This document shows, in pieces, positions 16,184 to 25,098 of a DNA stretch of 43,028 nt. Source of the stretch: an uncultured Prevotellaceae bacterium (lineage in GTDB: Bacteria; Bacteroidota; Bacteroidia; Bacteroidales; Bacteroidaceae). Location of the stretch: NCBI GenBank assembly GCA_900318305.1, contig ONKB01000018.1:1-43028 (forward strand). The letters run 5' to 3'. Within the stretch, counting starts at the first letter, position 1, and each line of letters begins with the position of its first letter. A program made the translations under genes and the position numbers. Under the pieces are notes generated by a model. That model was not told the origin of the DNA, ran no database searches, and saw only the letters and a program-made list of their open reading frames with translations.

Positions 16184-19072
16184 ATGAATAAAAAGACGCA
16201 TCTATTCACTCTTTTCACCCTTGTAGGGTTTTTGTTGGCATTGTCATCATGCAATACCAGCAAGAATACTGCGTCAGTTCGATTCTGGAAAGGATTCAAA
16301 GCCAAATACAATACTTACTACAACGGGCATCAGGCCTACCTTGAGGGAATGAAACTCAAGCGTGAGAAGAACAAGGACAATTATCTGGAACCTCTACCTC
16401 TGTTTATGGTGGGCAACGAGAATGCGCGGGGAGTGGGAAGTCCCAACTTTGAGACGGCAGTGACTAAATGTGAGAAAGCCATACAACTTTACTCCATCAA
16501 CAAGAAGCCCACTTTTCCTAAAGGACACAAACTGACCGCCAAGGAGAAAGCCATGAAGAACCAGACAGAGTTCAATCCGTTTATCAAGAACGCCTGGATT
16601 CTCATGGGAATGGCCCAGTTCCAGAAAGGCGATTTTGTGGATGCCGCAGCCACATTTGCCTATACCGTCAGACTATATAATAACCAGCCTGATGTCAGAG
16701 AAATGGCACGTGCCCTGCAAGCCATCTCTTATATTGAGATGGAATGGTATTATGATGCCGAGGATCTCTTGGACAAGGTGCGTCGGGCAGGTATTCCAAA
16801 GAGTAGTCAGCGCTATTACAATATGGCTTTGGCAGACTTGAACTTACACCGCAAAAACTGGAAAGAAGCACTGCCGTATGTTGAAAAAGAGGTGAAGAAC
16901 ATGAGGCACGGCATTGAGAAAGCAAGAGGTTATTTCCTGCTTGCCCAGATATACAAGATGCTGGACATGAAAGAGAAGTCCTACAAGGCCTTGGGTAAAA
17001 TCAAAAGCCAGAGCCCTCCTTATGACATGCGCTTCAATGCCCAGATCAGCCAGACAGAAGTGCTGAGCGAGGGCGGCAACAAACATAAACTTGCCAAGCT
17101 GAAATCACTTGCCAGAAAGGCCAATAACAAAAACTATCTTGACCAGATTTATTATGCCATAGGCAATGTTTATCTGGCATGGCCTGACACAACAAAGGCT
17201 ATTCAGACCTACGAAGCAGGAAGGTATCAGGGCAATGGCAGCACCTATGCCAAAAGCATGCTCCTGGTTTCACTCGGTGACATCTATTATAGCAAAGAAC
17301 GTTTTGAGAGAGCCCAGGAATGCTACAAAGCTGCACTCAGTGGTTTAAGATACGGCTACGAAAGGTATGAGGAACTCACTTTCCGTTCCAAGGCACTTTC
17401 ACAGATTGGTCCACTCTCTGAAGAGATTTTCATGCAAGACAGTCTGCAAGCCTTGACCCGCATGAGTGAGAGAGAGAGGAATGAGGCAATAGACCGCTTG
17501 ATTGACCTGGAAAAGAAACGTCAGAAAGAAGCAGAAAAACAACGCAGGGATTCCATCGCCAAGACCAAAGAGTCAAACAAGGATAAACCTGTTGGCAATA
17601 AAATAGTCAGCGCAATGCCATCGGTACTTCATGGTGGTGTAGCCAACTGGTATTTCTATGAAGAACAGACTGTTTCGCAAGGTTTGGAACTTTTCAAAAA
17701 ACAATGGGGCAAACGTGAGAATACAGATAACTGGCGACTCTCCAGCACAGCCAAAGCCTTAAGCAAGGAGGCAAAGGCTCATGCAGATTCGTTGCAGGCC
17801 GCCATACAAGACTCCATCAAGAGAGCAAAGAAAGAAAACAAGAAAAAGCTGGAAGAGGATGACCCCACTAACAAACTAAGCCGGGCATACTATTTAGCAC
17901 AGCTACCATTTACTGAGGAACAGCTTCAGGAGTCAAACAAGAAGATCGAATCCGCCCTTTTCCAGGCAGGTATTCTGGAAATGGAGGTATTGGAGGATTA
18001 TCGCGTCGCCAATAAGACCCTGACACGGCTCTATACCCAATTCCCTGATTTCAATCCCAAGGATTTCTTGCTGTACAAGATGTATCTCATGGAATTACGT
18101 TGGGGAGACCCTGCTCAAGCTGAACAGTACAGGAAAGAACTGTTGCAGTCTTATCCTGACAGCAAATACACCACCATCATCGGCGATCCCGATTTTGTTG
18201 TCAAGGCACGCTACGGCAAACACATTGAGGATTCTCTCTATGCTGAGGCATATAATGCCTTCCGTGACAACAATTTTGAGATTTTGGACCGCAACTGCAA
18301 ACTCTCGGATACACAATATGCCACTGGTGCAAACAGAAGCAAATTCTTGTTCCTGGAGGCAATGTCGGCCCTGAGAGCAGGAAACCTGCGTACCTTTGCC
18401 ACTCGTCTTGACAGTGTCTCCAAGTACAAGGACGATCCTATCAGCAACATCGCCACCAACATTCTAAACGGTATCAAATCGGGCAAAAAACCTGTAGGAG
18501 GACAATACAGCATCACCGATTTCTGGGAAAGCAGAAAGGCATTGCTGCATGAAAGCGGCGAAACCGCCAAGGCAGACACTCTCAATGCCAACAGATTAGA
18601 ACCGTTTACCTTTATCCTGACATTCTCGCCCGACTCCATCGCCGAAGGCAAACTGCTATATAATATCTCCAGATTCAATTTTACCACCTTTGCCATAAGA
18701 AACTTCAATATCAGTATGGCACGCGCTGATTCTGTCTCACAGATTATCGTGGAAGGTTTTGCCAATTTTGATGAGGTTCACCGTTATGCCCTTGAGCTCT
18801 ATCAGGATTCCGTCTGCAAACAAGTATTGAGGAATACTTCTCCTATCATCATATCCGACCATAACCTCAAACTGTTGAATGACAGGTATACTCTTGACGA
18901 GTACCAGATATTCTATAACAAGCATTTTGTTCCTGTGCATGTTCGCAAAGATCTTAACCTTGATATAGATCCGGGCAAGTTCATCTGGGATGAGTTTGAG
19001 GAAGTGAAGACCAAGGAAGATGAGGAGAAAGAAGATATCCAAACCATAGACGATGATGATAACTGGTATTAA
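16184..19072 (+). CDS. porW: TPR lipoprotein, PorW/SprE family
   Basis: The 962-residue protein has a lipoprotein signal with lipobox LSSC, then a long stretch of helical TPR-like repeats (FQKGDFVDAAATFAYTVRLY is one example), a charged Lys/Glu coiled-coil-like middle (about 430-480, 535-570), further repeats and an acidic C-terminal tail. PorW/SprE is a periplasmic-side lipoprotein needed for type IX secretion or gliding in several Bacteroidota. This protein is about as long as SprE and longer than porphyromonad PorW. The ATG at 16184 is chosen because the signal peptide begins there. An upstream in-frame start at 16142 would overlap the permease gene and bury the signal. porX starts 13 bases later, which supports the assignment. 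Confidence 0.75.
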   Translation: MNKKTHLFTLFTLVGFLLALSSCNTSKNTASVRFWKGFKAKYNTYYNGHQAYLEGMKLKREKNKDNYLEPLPLFMVGNENARGVGSPNFETAVTKCEKAIQLYSINKKPTFPKGHKLTAKEKAMKNQTEFNPFIKNAWILMGMAQFQKGDFVDAAATFAYTVRLYNNQPDVREMARALQAISYIEMEWYYDAEDLLDKVRRAGIPKSSQRYYNMALADLNLHRKNWKEALPYVEKEVKNMRHGIEKARGYFLLAQIYKMLDMKEKSYKALGKIKSQSPPYDMRFNAQISQTEVLSEGGNKHKLAKLKSLARKANNKNYLDQIYYAIGNVYLAWPDTTKAIQTYEAGRYQGNGSTYAKSMLLVSLGDIYYSKERFERAQECYKAALSGLRYGYERYEELTFRSKALSQIGPLSEEIFMQDSLQALTRMSERERNEAIDRLIDLEKKRQKEAEKQRRDSIAKTKESNKDKPVGNKIVSAMPSVLHGGVANWYFYEEQTVSQGLELFKKQWGKRENTDNWRLSSTAKALSKEAKAHADSLQAAIQDSIKRAKKENKKKLEEDDPTNKLSRAYYLAQLPFTEEQLQESNKKIESALFQAGILEMEVLEDYRVANKTLTRLYTQFPDFNPKDFLLYKMYLMELRWGDPAQAEQYRKELLQSYPDSKYTTIIGDPDFVVKARYGKHIEDSLYAEAYNAFRDNNFEILDRNCKLSDTQYATGANRSKFLFLEAMSALRAGNLRTFATRLDSVSKYKDDPISNIATNILNGIKSGKKPVGGQYSITDFWESRKALLHESGETAKADTLNANRLEPFTFILTFSPDSIAEGKLLYNISRFNFTTFAIRNFNISMARADSVSQIIVEGFANFDEVHRYALELYQDSVCKQVLRNTSPIIISDHNLKLLNDRYTLDEYQIFYNKHFVPVHVRKDLNLDIDPGKFIWDEFEEVKTKEDEEKEDIQTIDDDDNWY

Positions 19073-19085
19073 TTACAGATAAGAC

Positions 19086-20654
19086 ATGGACGACAAAATA
19101 GGATTCTACGGCAAACTACTCTGGGTTGACGACGAAATAGAAATGTTGCGTGCCCAAATCTATTTTCTTGAAAAGAAAGGATATGAAATCGTCAAGGCCT
19201 CCAATGGTACTGATGCCATAGATATATGTTCACAGACAAGTTTTGACTTGATACTCCTGGATGAGAATATGCCAGGACTCAGCGGTCTTGAGACTTTGCA
19301 GCGTATCAAGGAAATACAGCCTGAGGTTCCTATCGTAATGGTTACCAAAAGTGAGGAGGAAGACATCATGAACCAAGCCATCGGTTCAAAGATTGCCGAC
19401 TATCTTATCAAGCCTGTCAATCCTAATCAGATACTCCTTTCCCTGAAAAAAAACATCCACAAGAAGGAAATCGTCACAGAAGTCACACAGACCTCTTACC
19501 GTCAGGAATTTGCAAAATTGGGCATGCAGATAAACGACAGCCTTTCATGGGAAGAATGGATAGACGTATACAAACGGCTTGTTTACTGGGAACTGGAACT
19601 GGAAGAGGTAGGCAGCGAAATGAGCGAGATGCTCAAAATGCAGAAACAGGAAGCCAACAACCTTTTTGAGAAATACATCCGCAAGCATTATGAGGGCTGG
19701 ATTGATGGTTCAGACCCAGATAAACCCCTCTTAAGTACCGATGTCTTCAGCAAACGTATCTTCCCACTGCTGAATAATGGGGACAAGGTGTTTCTCATCA
19801 TCATTGACAACCTGCGTTATGATCAGTGGAGGACTTTGACGAAAGAAATTACCCCTCTTTTTAACTTCAACGACGAGTTGTATTACAGCATACTGCCAAC
19901 TGTTACACAATATGCACGCAATGCTATCTGTGCCGGGCTAATGCCTTTGAACATACAGCAGATGTTTCCGGAACTCTGGATAGATGAGGATGAAGACGAG
20001 GGCAAGAATCTGAAGGAGGGACAACTTATCAAGACTCTGATGGACCGCTATCGCAGGAAGGAATCTTTCACTTACAATAAAATCAACGATTCTGTAGGTG
20101 CCGACAAGCTTCTCAACCAATTCTCCAAACTCATCAGCACCCCCCTCAACGTACTGGTCATCAACTTCATCGACATCATGTCACATGCACGCAATGAGCG
20201 TCAGATGATGCATGAACTCGTGGGTAATGAGGCTGCTTACCGAAGCATTACACGCAGCTGGTTCCGCCATTCTTCCATCAAGAGCTTGTTTGAGAAGATA
20301 GCCGAGTCGGGATATAAAGTCATCATCACTACTGATCACGGCAGCATCAAAGTGGAAGATCCCATTAAAGTCGTTGGCGACAAAGAGACAAACACCAATC
20401 TCAGGTATAAAGTTGGTAAAAATCTGGGCTATAACGCAAAAGACGTTTATGAAATAAAATCACCCAAAAGTATTGGACTGCCCTCACCAAATATCAGCAG
20501 TACCTATATACTCTGTGGTGGAGAAAAGTTTTTTGCCTATCCCAATAACTTCAATTATTATGTAACCTACTATAGGGGAACATTCCAACACGGAGGCATC
20601 TCTATGGAGGAAATGATTATTCCTCTTATAACTATGGAAAGCAAAATAAAATAG
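19086..20654 (+). CDS. porX: PorX-type response regulator with PglZ/alkaline-phosphatase-like domain
   Basis: Residues 1-125 form a receiver domain with acidic residues D15-D16, phospho-acceptor D59 in LILLDENMPG, T87 and K109. A helical linker follows, then a PglZ-type alkaline-phosphatase-superfamily domain (about 205-520) with metal-site segments IIIDNLRYDQW (D241) and TTDHGS (D417, H418). PTVTQYARNA carries T272, which by length and spacing corresponds to the nucleophilic threonine of the family. In Porphyromonas PorX pairs with the kinase PorY and factor SigP to control type IX secretion genes. No PorY-like gene is in the window. At 522 residues it matches the family length. Homologues exist in Bacteroidota lacking type IX secretion, so its targets here are uncertain. 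Confidence 0.88.
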   Translation: MDDKIGFYGKLLWVDDEIEMLRAQIYFLEKKGYEIVKASNGTDAIDICSQTSFDLILLDENMPGLSGLETLQRIKEIQPEVPIVMVTKSEEEDIMNQAIGSKIADYLIKPVNPNQILLSLKKNIHKKEIVTEVTQTSYRQEFAKLGMQINDSLSWEEWIDVYKRLVYWELELEEVGSEMSEMLKMQKQEANNLFEKYIRKHYEGWIDGSDPDKPLLSTDVFSKRIFPLLNNGDKVFLIIIDNLRYDQWRTLTKEITPLFNFNDELYYSILPTVTQYARNAICAGLMPLNIQQMFPELWIDEDEDEGKNLKEGQLIKTLMDRYRRKESFTYNKINDSVGADKLLNQFSKLISTPLNVLVINFIDIMSHARNERQMMHELVGNEAAYRSITRSWFRHSSIKSLFEKIAESGYKVIITTDHGSIKVEDPIKVVGDKETNTNLRYKVGKNLGYNAKDVYEIKSPKSIGLPSPNISSTYILCGGEKFFAYPNNFNYYVTYYRGTFQHGGISMEEMIIPLITMESKIK

Positions 20655-20660
20655 CAGGAA

Positions 20661-21077
20661 ATGACTATCACCATACAATCACTCAACGACATAGACCTTG
20701 CCGCACAAACTTTCATTGAAAGCATGACGAGCAAGAGAATCTTTGCTTTCTACGGAAGTATGGGAGCTGGCAAGACAACTTTCATCAAAGCGGTATGCAA
20801 ACTGTTGGGAGTAACCGACGTCGTCACTTCACCCACGTTTGCCATTGTCAACGAGTATTCTTTACAGGAAAAAGGGAGACATATCTATCATTTTGACTTC
20901 TACCGCATCAAGAAAGAGAGCGAAATCTATGATATCGGTTATGAAGATTATTTCTACAGCAACGACATCTGTTTTCTTGAATGGCCGGAGCTCATAGAGG
21001 ACCTGCTGCCTGAAGACACCGTGCGGATTCACATCGCAGCCAACCCGGACGGTTCCCGCATCTTGGATATACACTAA
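20661..21077 (+). CDS. tsaE: tRNA threonylcarbamoyladenosine biosynthesis ATPase TsaE
   Basis: TsaE is the ATPase partner of TsaB-TsaD in forming t6A at position 37 of tRNAs reading ANN codons. The 138-residue protein has a Walker A loop, GSMGAGKTT (G32 to T40), the switch-like TSPTFAIVNEY segment and HFDFYRIK, all typical of TsaE. It starts six bases after porX and ends the operon; the convergent gldH gene ends nine bases away. Confidence 0.93.
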   Translation: MTITIQSLNDIDLAAQTFIESMTSKRIFAFYGSMGAGKTTFIKAVCKLLGVTDVVTSPTFAIVNEYSLQEKGRHIYHFDFYRIKKESEIYDIGYEDYFYSNDICFLEWPELIEDLLPEDTVRIHIAANPDGSRILDIH

Positions 21078-21085
21078 GGTAATTC

Positions 21086-21544
21086 TCAGAAATGCTTTTC
21101 TATTATAATACCCACATCGGATATTCCCGGTAGCGGGTCACGGCGCATTATGTGGTACAACCTCATCTTGCCGTATTGTCCTTCCTTAAGGAACAGGGTT
21201 TTCAAAAAATACACGTTGTCATGTATAGTCAGCCCTTTGCCAAGGAAATTACCATCTTCATCGGTTATTCTGCAATCCAGAGTATCCCTGAATGACCCGT
21301 CAGGAAACGCAAGTTCCATTTCTGCCATTAGCCAAAGGCTCTGATAAGGGAAGAAACGGGTTGATCGAACCGCTATGGAAACATCATAGTTACCACTCTG
21401 ACGGATGGTGTCAATATTAATTGTCAAAGTATCCTGCGTATTCCACCCGTTGACTGATATTGAACAGTATGTATTGGTGACATACTTTCTGCCACAGGAA
21501 ACTACCAGGACAGATGCCATCAGTAGCACTATGTATCTCATCAT
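21086..21544 (-). CDS. gldH: GldH-family lipoprotein
   Basis: The 152-residue protein has a lipoprotein signal with lipobox VVSC (Cys17) and a beta-rich body of the GldH kind, including FPYQSLWLMAEMELAFPDG and a closing LPGISDVGIII. GldH was defined by gliding mutants of Flavobacterium, but homologues occur in many non-gliding Bacteroidota, so a gliding role should not be assumed here. It is the last gene of the metF-holB-ricT-gldH unit, an arrangement I know from other Bacteroidales. Either of two adjacent ATG codons may be the start. Confidence 0.8.
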   Translation of the reverse strand: MMRYIVLLMASVLVVSCGRKYVTNTYCSISVNGWNTQDTLTINIDTIRQSGNYDVSIAVRSTRFFPYQSLWLMAEMELAFPDGSFRDTLDCRITDEDGNFLGKGLTIHDNVYFLKTLFLKEGQYGKMRLYHIMRRDPLPGISDVGIIIEKHF

Positions 21545-21590
21545 GACCAGCCTGCAGAACGGAAACCCTTCAACGCCTTACTCTCCACAT

Positions 21591-22748
21591 TTACTCCGCA
21601 GTTGCTTCCTCCTGGGGTGTATTTGATTTGGGAGAGCGGTTGCGGTCGCGGTTGTGCCTGTTTCTATTTTTATGTTTATTCTTCTTCGCCTTATCAAAAC
21701 GGGTAAGGCTGTCCTGTTCGGCCAAGTCAACAATCGCCGGTTTTCCCTGTCCCATGTCATCATCTGACAATGCGGCAGGTTTTTGCCCTTGACGGTTCAT
21801 TTCAATGACCTCAAAGGCACGCTTGGCAGTAATTGTCACCAAATCGGCAGAGTTGATGTTCTTGTCAGGAGAATAGCATACCAGTCCCGCAATAACATCT
21901 GTCTTGACCTGGTAATACACCTTATCAGCCGTTTCAAGGCTAATATCCCTAGCCGGTATATGCGAGGCAGCATCCATATATATGCTGACTTCATAGTTGA
22001 GACAGCATTTTAATTTTGCGCACTGGCCTGCCAGTTTCTGTGGATTAAGTGACACATTCTGGCTACGGGCAGCGGCAGTGGAGACCGTGACAAAATTCTT
22101 CATCCATGTAGCACAACACAATTCCCTTCCACAAGGTCCAATACCACCGATGCGCCCAGCTTCCTGACGGGCACCAATCTGACGCATCTCAATTCGCACA
22201 TGAAATTCCTCTGCGAGAACCTTTATTAACGTACGGAAATCCACACGCTGGTCGGCGATATAATAGAAAATGGCCTTACTTCCATCACCCTGATATTCAA
22301 CGTCACCAATTTTCATGTCCAATTCCAGATTTTTAGCAATCTGGCGCGACTTAATCATCGTAGAATGCTCCAAAGCCTTGGCCTCAGCATATTTCTCCAT
22401 ATCCGACTCACGGGCAATACGATAAATACGCTTCGTTCCGGCATCACTCTTCAGATGAGTCTTTGACATCTGCAACGTTACCAATGCACCTGTCAGAGTC
22501 ACCGTACCTATATCATGACCAGGGGATGCCTCTACAGCCACCACATCGCCTTTAGAAAGTGACAGATGATTACTATTCAAATAATAGTCCTTACGGGTAT
22601 TCTTAAACTGGACCTCGACCAAGTCCGTCATTCTATCCCCTCCCGGCACATCAGCCAGCCAATCGTAGGTATTCAATTGCTTATCCTGCCTGCCCACGGC
22701 TTTGATGCTAAGTCCCCGTTGATAAGAACCACATACAAATTCTTTCAT
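21591..22748 (-). CDS. ricT: PSP1-domain regulator, RicT/YaaT family
   Basis: The 385-residue protein carries the conserved PSP1 C-terminal region in its middle (DFRTLIKVLAEEFHVRIEMR) and the cysteine clusters CGRELCCATW and KLKCCLNYE. In the Bacillus RicT family such cysteines bind an Fe-S cluster and the protein acts in RNA maturation; a similar role here is inferred. The last 60 or so residues are low-complexity and basic (KKNKHKNRNRHNRDRNR), suggesting an RNA-binding or disordered tail. It starts four bases after the holB stop. Confidence 0.85.
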   Translation of the reverse strand: MKEFVCGSYQRGLSIKAVGRQDKQLNTYDWLADVPGGDRMTDLVEVQFKNTRKDYYLNSNHLSLSKGDVVAVEASPGHDIGTVTLTGALVTLQMSKTHLKSDAGTKRIYRIARESDMEKYAEAKALEHSTMIKSRQIAKNLELDMKIGDVEYQGDGSKAIFYYIADQRVDFRTLIKVLAEEFHVRIEMRQIGARQEAGRIGGIGPCGRELCCATWMKNFVTVSTAAARSQNVSLNPQKLAGQCAKLKCCLNYEVSIYMDAASHIPARDISLETADKVYYQVKTDVIAGLVCYSPDKNINSADLVTITAKRAFEVIEMNRQGQKPAALSDDDMGQGKPAIVDLAEQDSLTRFDKAKKNKHKNRNRHNRDRNRSPKSNTPQEEATAE

Positions 22749-22752
22749 ATCT

Positions 22753-23871
22753 CTATTTTCTAATAAGGACGATACATCTTAACGCCATGTCAAACAGCAC
22801 CGTCCGTGAATATACATTTTGTTCAATATCTCTTTGGGCAACAGAGAATTCCCGCATAAATCCCATCACATTCCTCTCATTGACAAAACGGGAGAACTTT
22901 GATGCGAATTGCATCTCCTCATCGCCCATAAAATTCAGTTCCGCATGATGGAAGTTATATACAAAATTCTCACGCAACATATTCTGGCAATACTCCAGAA
23001 AAGCTCTCTGTTTCTCCCTTCCCCATGAGGCAATCGTCTCGCTCCAGCTCTTCAGCACCAGAAGGTCGCGCGAATATGCGGCACGCATCAGCTGGGTAAA
23101 ATATTTGAAATAATTACCCGCCTCGCTGTTGACGTTGATTGTCTGCAATGCCTTCAGATAGCTTCCGCCAGCGATTCTTGCCACTTGCACCGCCATATCA
23201 CGCTCCAGTCCGTTGCGTTGCACTAAAGCGTCTGCAACAACAGCAGTTGGCAGAGGGCGGAAGGTAATCTGCTGTAAGCGGCTCAATATAGTAGGCAAAA
23301 TCGGTGAAGTGTTGTTGGAGACCAGGATAAATACTGTACCGGGAGTCGGCTCCTCAAGAGTCTTGAGCAAGTTGTTGGCAGCAGCACCGCGCATTTTCTC
23401 AGGAAGCCATATAATCATCACCTTATATCCTCCTTCATAGGAGGTAACACTCAGTTTGTCTATTATGCGGTCGCTCTCAGCCTCGGTAATTAGTGCCTGC
23501 TTATTGTCAGAGCCCATGGTTTCAAGCCAGTCATCAAGGCCGAAATACAACGATGCACCCAGACACTCCGTCCATTCCTTGCGATAATCCTCACACGTCG
23601 TTGACTGGTCCTTCTTAATCACAGGAAACGAGAAGTGCAAATCGGGATGGACCAATTTTGCCACCTGTTTACAAGAAGGGCACACGCCACAGCTCTCACC
23701 GCCATTGGGATGCTGACACAAGATATAGTTGGCAAAAGCCATCGCCATAGCCATTTTCCCACAACCCGAAGGGCCACAGAAAAGCAAGGCATGAGGAATC
23801 CTTCCCGTCTCCACCTGTCGGCGCAGAATGGCCTTAATTTCGTCCTGTCCTATAACATCATTGAATGACAT
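22753..23871 (-). CDS. holB: DNA polymerase III subunit delta'
   Basis: This is a clamp-loader subunit. The 372-residue protein begins MSFNDVIGQDEIKAIL, has a P-loop GPSGCGK near residue 38 and a zinc-type cysteine set within CQHPNGGESCGVCPSC, and contains a sensor/SRC-like region as in AAA+ clamp-loader subunits. The frame is open further upstream to 23967, but the longer start would run into metF and adds residues unlike the family, so the ATG at 23871 is chosen. It lies 22 bases after metF. Confidence 0.9.
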   Translation of the reverse strand: MSFNDVIGQDEIKAILRRQVETGRIPHALLFCGPSGCGKMAMAMAFANYILCQHPNGGESCGVCPSCKQVAKLVHPDLHFSFPVIKKDQSTTCEDYRKEWTECLGASLYFGLDDWLETMGSDNKQALITEAESDRIIDKLSVTSYEGGYKVMIIWLPEKMRGAAANNLLKTLEEPTPGTVFILVSNNTSPILPTILSRLQQITFRPLPTAVVADALVQRNGLERDMAVQVARIAGGSYLKALQTINVNSEAGNYFKYFTQLMRAAYSRDLLVLKSWSETIASWGREKQRAFLEYCQNMLRENFVYNFHHAELNFMGDEEMQFASKFSRFVNERNVMGFMREFSVAQRDIEQNVYSRTVLFDMALRCIVLIRK

Positions 23872-23893
23872 ATGCCTGTACCTGTATTTATTG

Positions 23894-24844
23894 TCAATAG
23901 ATAGCCTTTGCCACCTCGTAAATGGTATCTGCCTTACCGTTGGAATAGAAATGAATACTCTGCACACCCTTCTTCACCAGTTCCCTGCACTGGCTTATAC
24001 ACCATTCTATGCCAAGTCCGTACAGTTGTTCGTCGGAAGTGCATTTCACCGCTTCGCGCACAAAGTCCTCCGGCAAGTCACAATGGAAAGTCTTGGGCAG
24101 CATAGTCAGCTGGGAGAGTTTGGTCAGAGGTTTGATACCAGGTATAATCGGCACCATAATACCTTCAGTGCGGCAAGCCTTGACAAAGTCAAAATACTTC
24201 TGGTTGTCAAAGAACATCTGTGTCACGCCATATTCCGCCCCCAGTTCCACCTTCCTCTTGAACCACTCTATGTCAGTAGTCAGATTAGGAGCCTCCTCAT
24301 GCTTCTCAGGATAACAGGCTACGCCGTAGGAAAATGGAGTTCCTCCGCTCCTGACAGGAGAACCGTCAATAAAGTATCCCCTATTGTACTGATTTACCTG
24401 CTCTATCAGTTCGGTAGCATGACTGTAACCGTCAGCCTCAGGCCTGAACACCTTGTCTTCCTTACCCTTGTCGCCTCGTAGCAGCAACAGGTTGCGCACA
24501 CTCAGGAACTGCAAATCCATCAGCACATATTCGGTATCCGTCTTTGTAAAACCGCTGCAGAGAATATGAGGTACTATCGGTATCTTATACTCATTTTGCA
24601 ATGCGGCGGCAACGGCGATAGTCCCCGGACGGCGACGCACCATTATACGTTCCAGCAATCCGTTTCCAGCATCTTTATAAACAGGTTCGCTGCGGTGATT
24701 GGTAATATTAATATATTTGGGGTCAAACTCACGCAGTTTGTCTATTGTCTGCCTAAGTTTGTCTATCCCCGTTCCTTTCAATGGCGGAAGAACCTCAAAC
24801 GAGAAAGCCGTACCAGGGCCAGCTATAAGATCCGTAATCTTCAT
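23894..24844 (-). CDS. metF: 5,10-methylenetetrahydrofolate reductase
   Basis: This FAD enzyme reduces methylene-THF to methyl-THF for methionine synthesis. The 316-residue protein has the family start FSFEVLPP, the conserved catalytic Glu within that segment, ITNHRSEP near residue 50 and IPGIKPL about two thirds along. A TTG six bases upstream is also in frame, but the ATG at 24844 fits the family better. The promoter is repeat copy 2, whose -7 box ends 44 bases upstream. No SAM or cobalamin riboswitch was seen in the leader, which is too short to hold one. Confidence 0.93.
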   Translation of the reverse strand: MKITDLIAGPGTAFSFEVLPPLKGTGIDKLRQTIDKLREFDPKYINITNHRSEPVYKDAGNGLLERIMVRRRPGTIAVAAALQNEYKIPIVPHILCSGFTKTDTEYVLMDLQFLSVRNLLLLRGDKGKEDKVFRPEADGYSHATELIEQVNQYNRGYFIDGSPVRSGGTPFSYGVACYPEKHEEAPNLTTDIEWFKRKVELGAEYGVTQMFFDNQKYFDFVKACRTEGIMVPIIPGIKPLTKLSQLTMLPKTFHCDLPEDFVREAVKCTSDEQLYGLGIEWCISQCRELVKKGVQSIHFYSNGKADTIYEVAKAIY

Positions 24845-24887
24845 TAGCAAATGAGAATTGTAATTGGCACTATTTATTCAAATTATG

Positions 24888-24936
24888 CAAAGTTACGATT
24901 AAGCGAGCGAAAAGCCAAATTTATTTGAGCTTTTCG
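24888..24936 (-). promoter_or_regulatory. Repeat-borne promoter, copy 2 (drives metF operon)
   Basis: On the minus strand this copy has TTTG (complement of 24916-24919), a 20-base spacer and TAACTTTG (complement of 24888-24895). The hairpin GAAAAGC-t-CAAA / TTTGGCTTTTC is kept. The distal end (the CTCACGCTCGG part) is degraded, and the copy fades into unrelated sequence at about 24937. Confidence 0.75.
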
Positions 24937-24961
24937 TTCATGCTCTTTTCATCCTCTCCTG

Positions 24962-24979
24962 CTCTCCCATTCGGGAGAG
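24962..24979. other. Short hairpin between the two promoter copies
   Basis: A perfect seven-pair stem, CTCTCCC-ATTC-GGGAGAG, lies between the divergent repeat copies 2 and 3. No T-run follows on either strand, so it does not look like a terminator. It may be leftover sequence from insertion events in this gap. Confidence 0.4.
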
Positions 24980-24988
24980 AGCAACGCC

Positions 24989-25003
24989 TAATCGTAATTT
25001 TTG
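24989..25003 (+). repeat. Remnant of the promoter repeat
   Basis: TAATCGTAATTTTTG matches the last 14-15 bases of the element (TTAATCGTAATTTTG) with one extra T. The rest of the element is absent upstream. Ten bases later a full copy (copy 3) begins in the same orientation, so this is either a decayed copy or a tandem fragment. Confidence 0.6.
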
Positions 25004-25012
25004 CACAAATTT

Positions 25013-25070
25013 CTCACGCTCGGAAAAGCTCAAATAAATTTGGCTTTTCGCTCGCTTAATCGTAATTTTG
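25013..25070 (+). promoter_or_regulatory. Repeat-borne promoter, copy 3 (drives nucleosidase gene)
   Basis: This full 58-base copy has TTTG at 25039-25042 and TAATTTTG at 25063-25070, 20 bases apart. The hairpin pairs GAAAAGC-t-CAAA with TTTGGCTTTTC around TAAA without mismatch. The nucleosidase ATG is 28 bases beyond the -7 box. Only a few bases differ from copy 1. Confidence 0.8.
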
Positions 25071-25098
25071 CATTTAAATACTCTTTCCATATTTATTT

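Noticed and set aside
1789..21077. Declaring a complete type IX secretion system with the giant protein as cargo
   Set aside because: Only porW, porX and gldH are visible, no core components (SprA/Sov, PorKLMN, PorU, PorV) are present, and these three families also occur without type IX secretion.
24845..25098. A riboswitch (SAM or cobalamin) upstream of metF or the nucleosidase
   Set aside because: The transcribed leaders after the -7 boxes are only about 20-40 bases, too short, and the gap is explained by promoter repeats.
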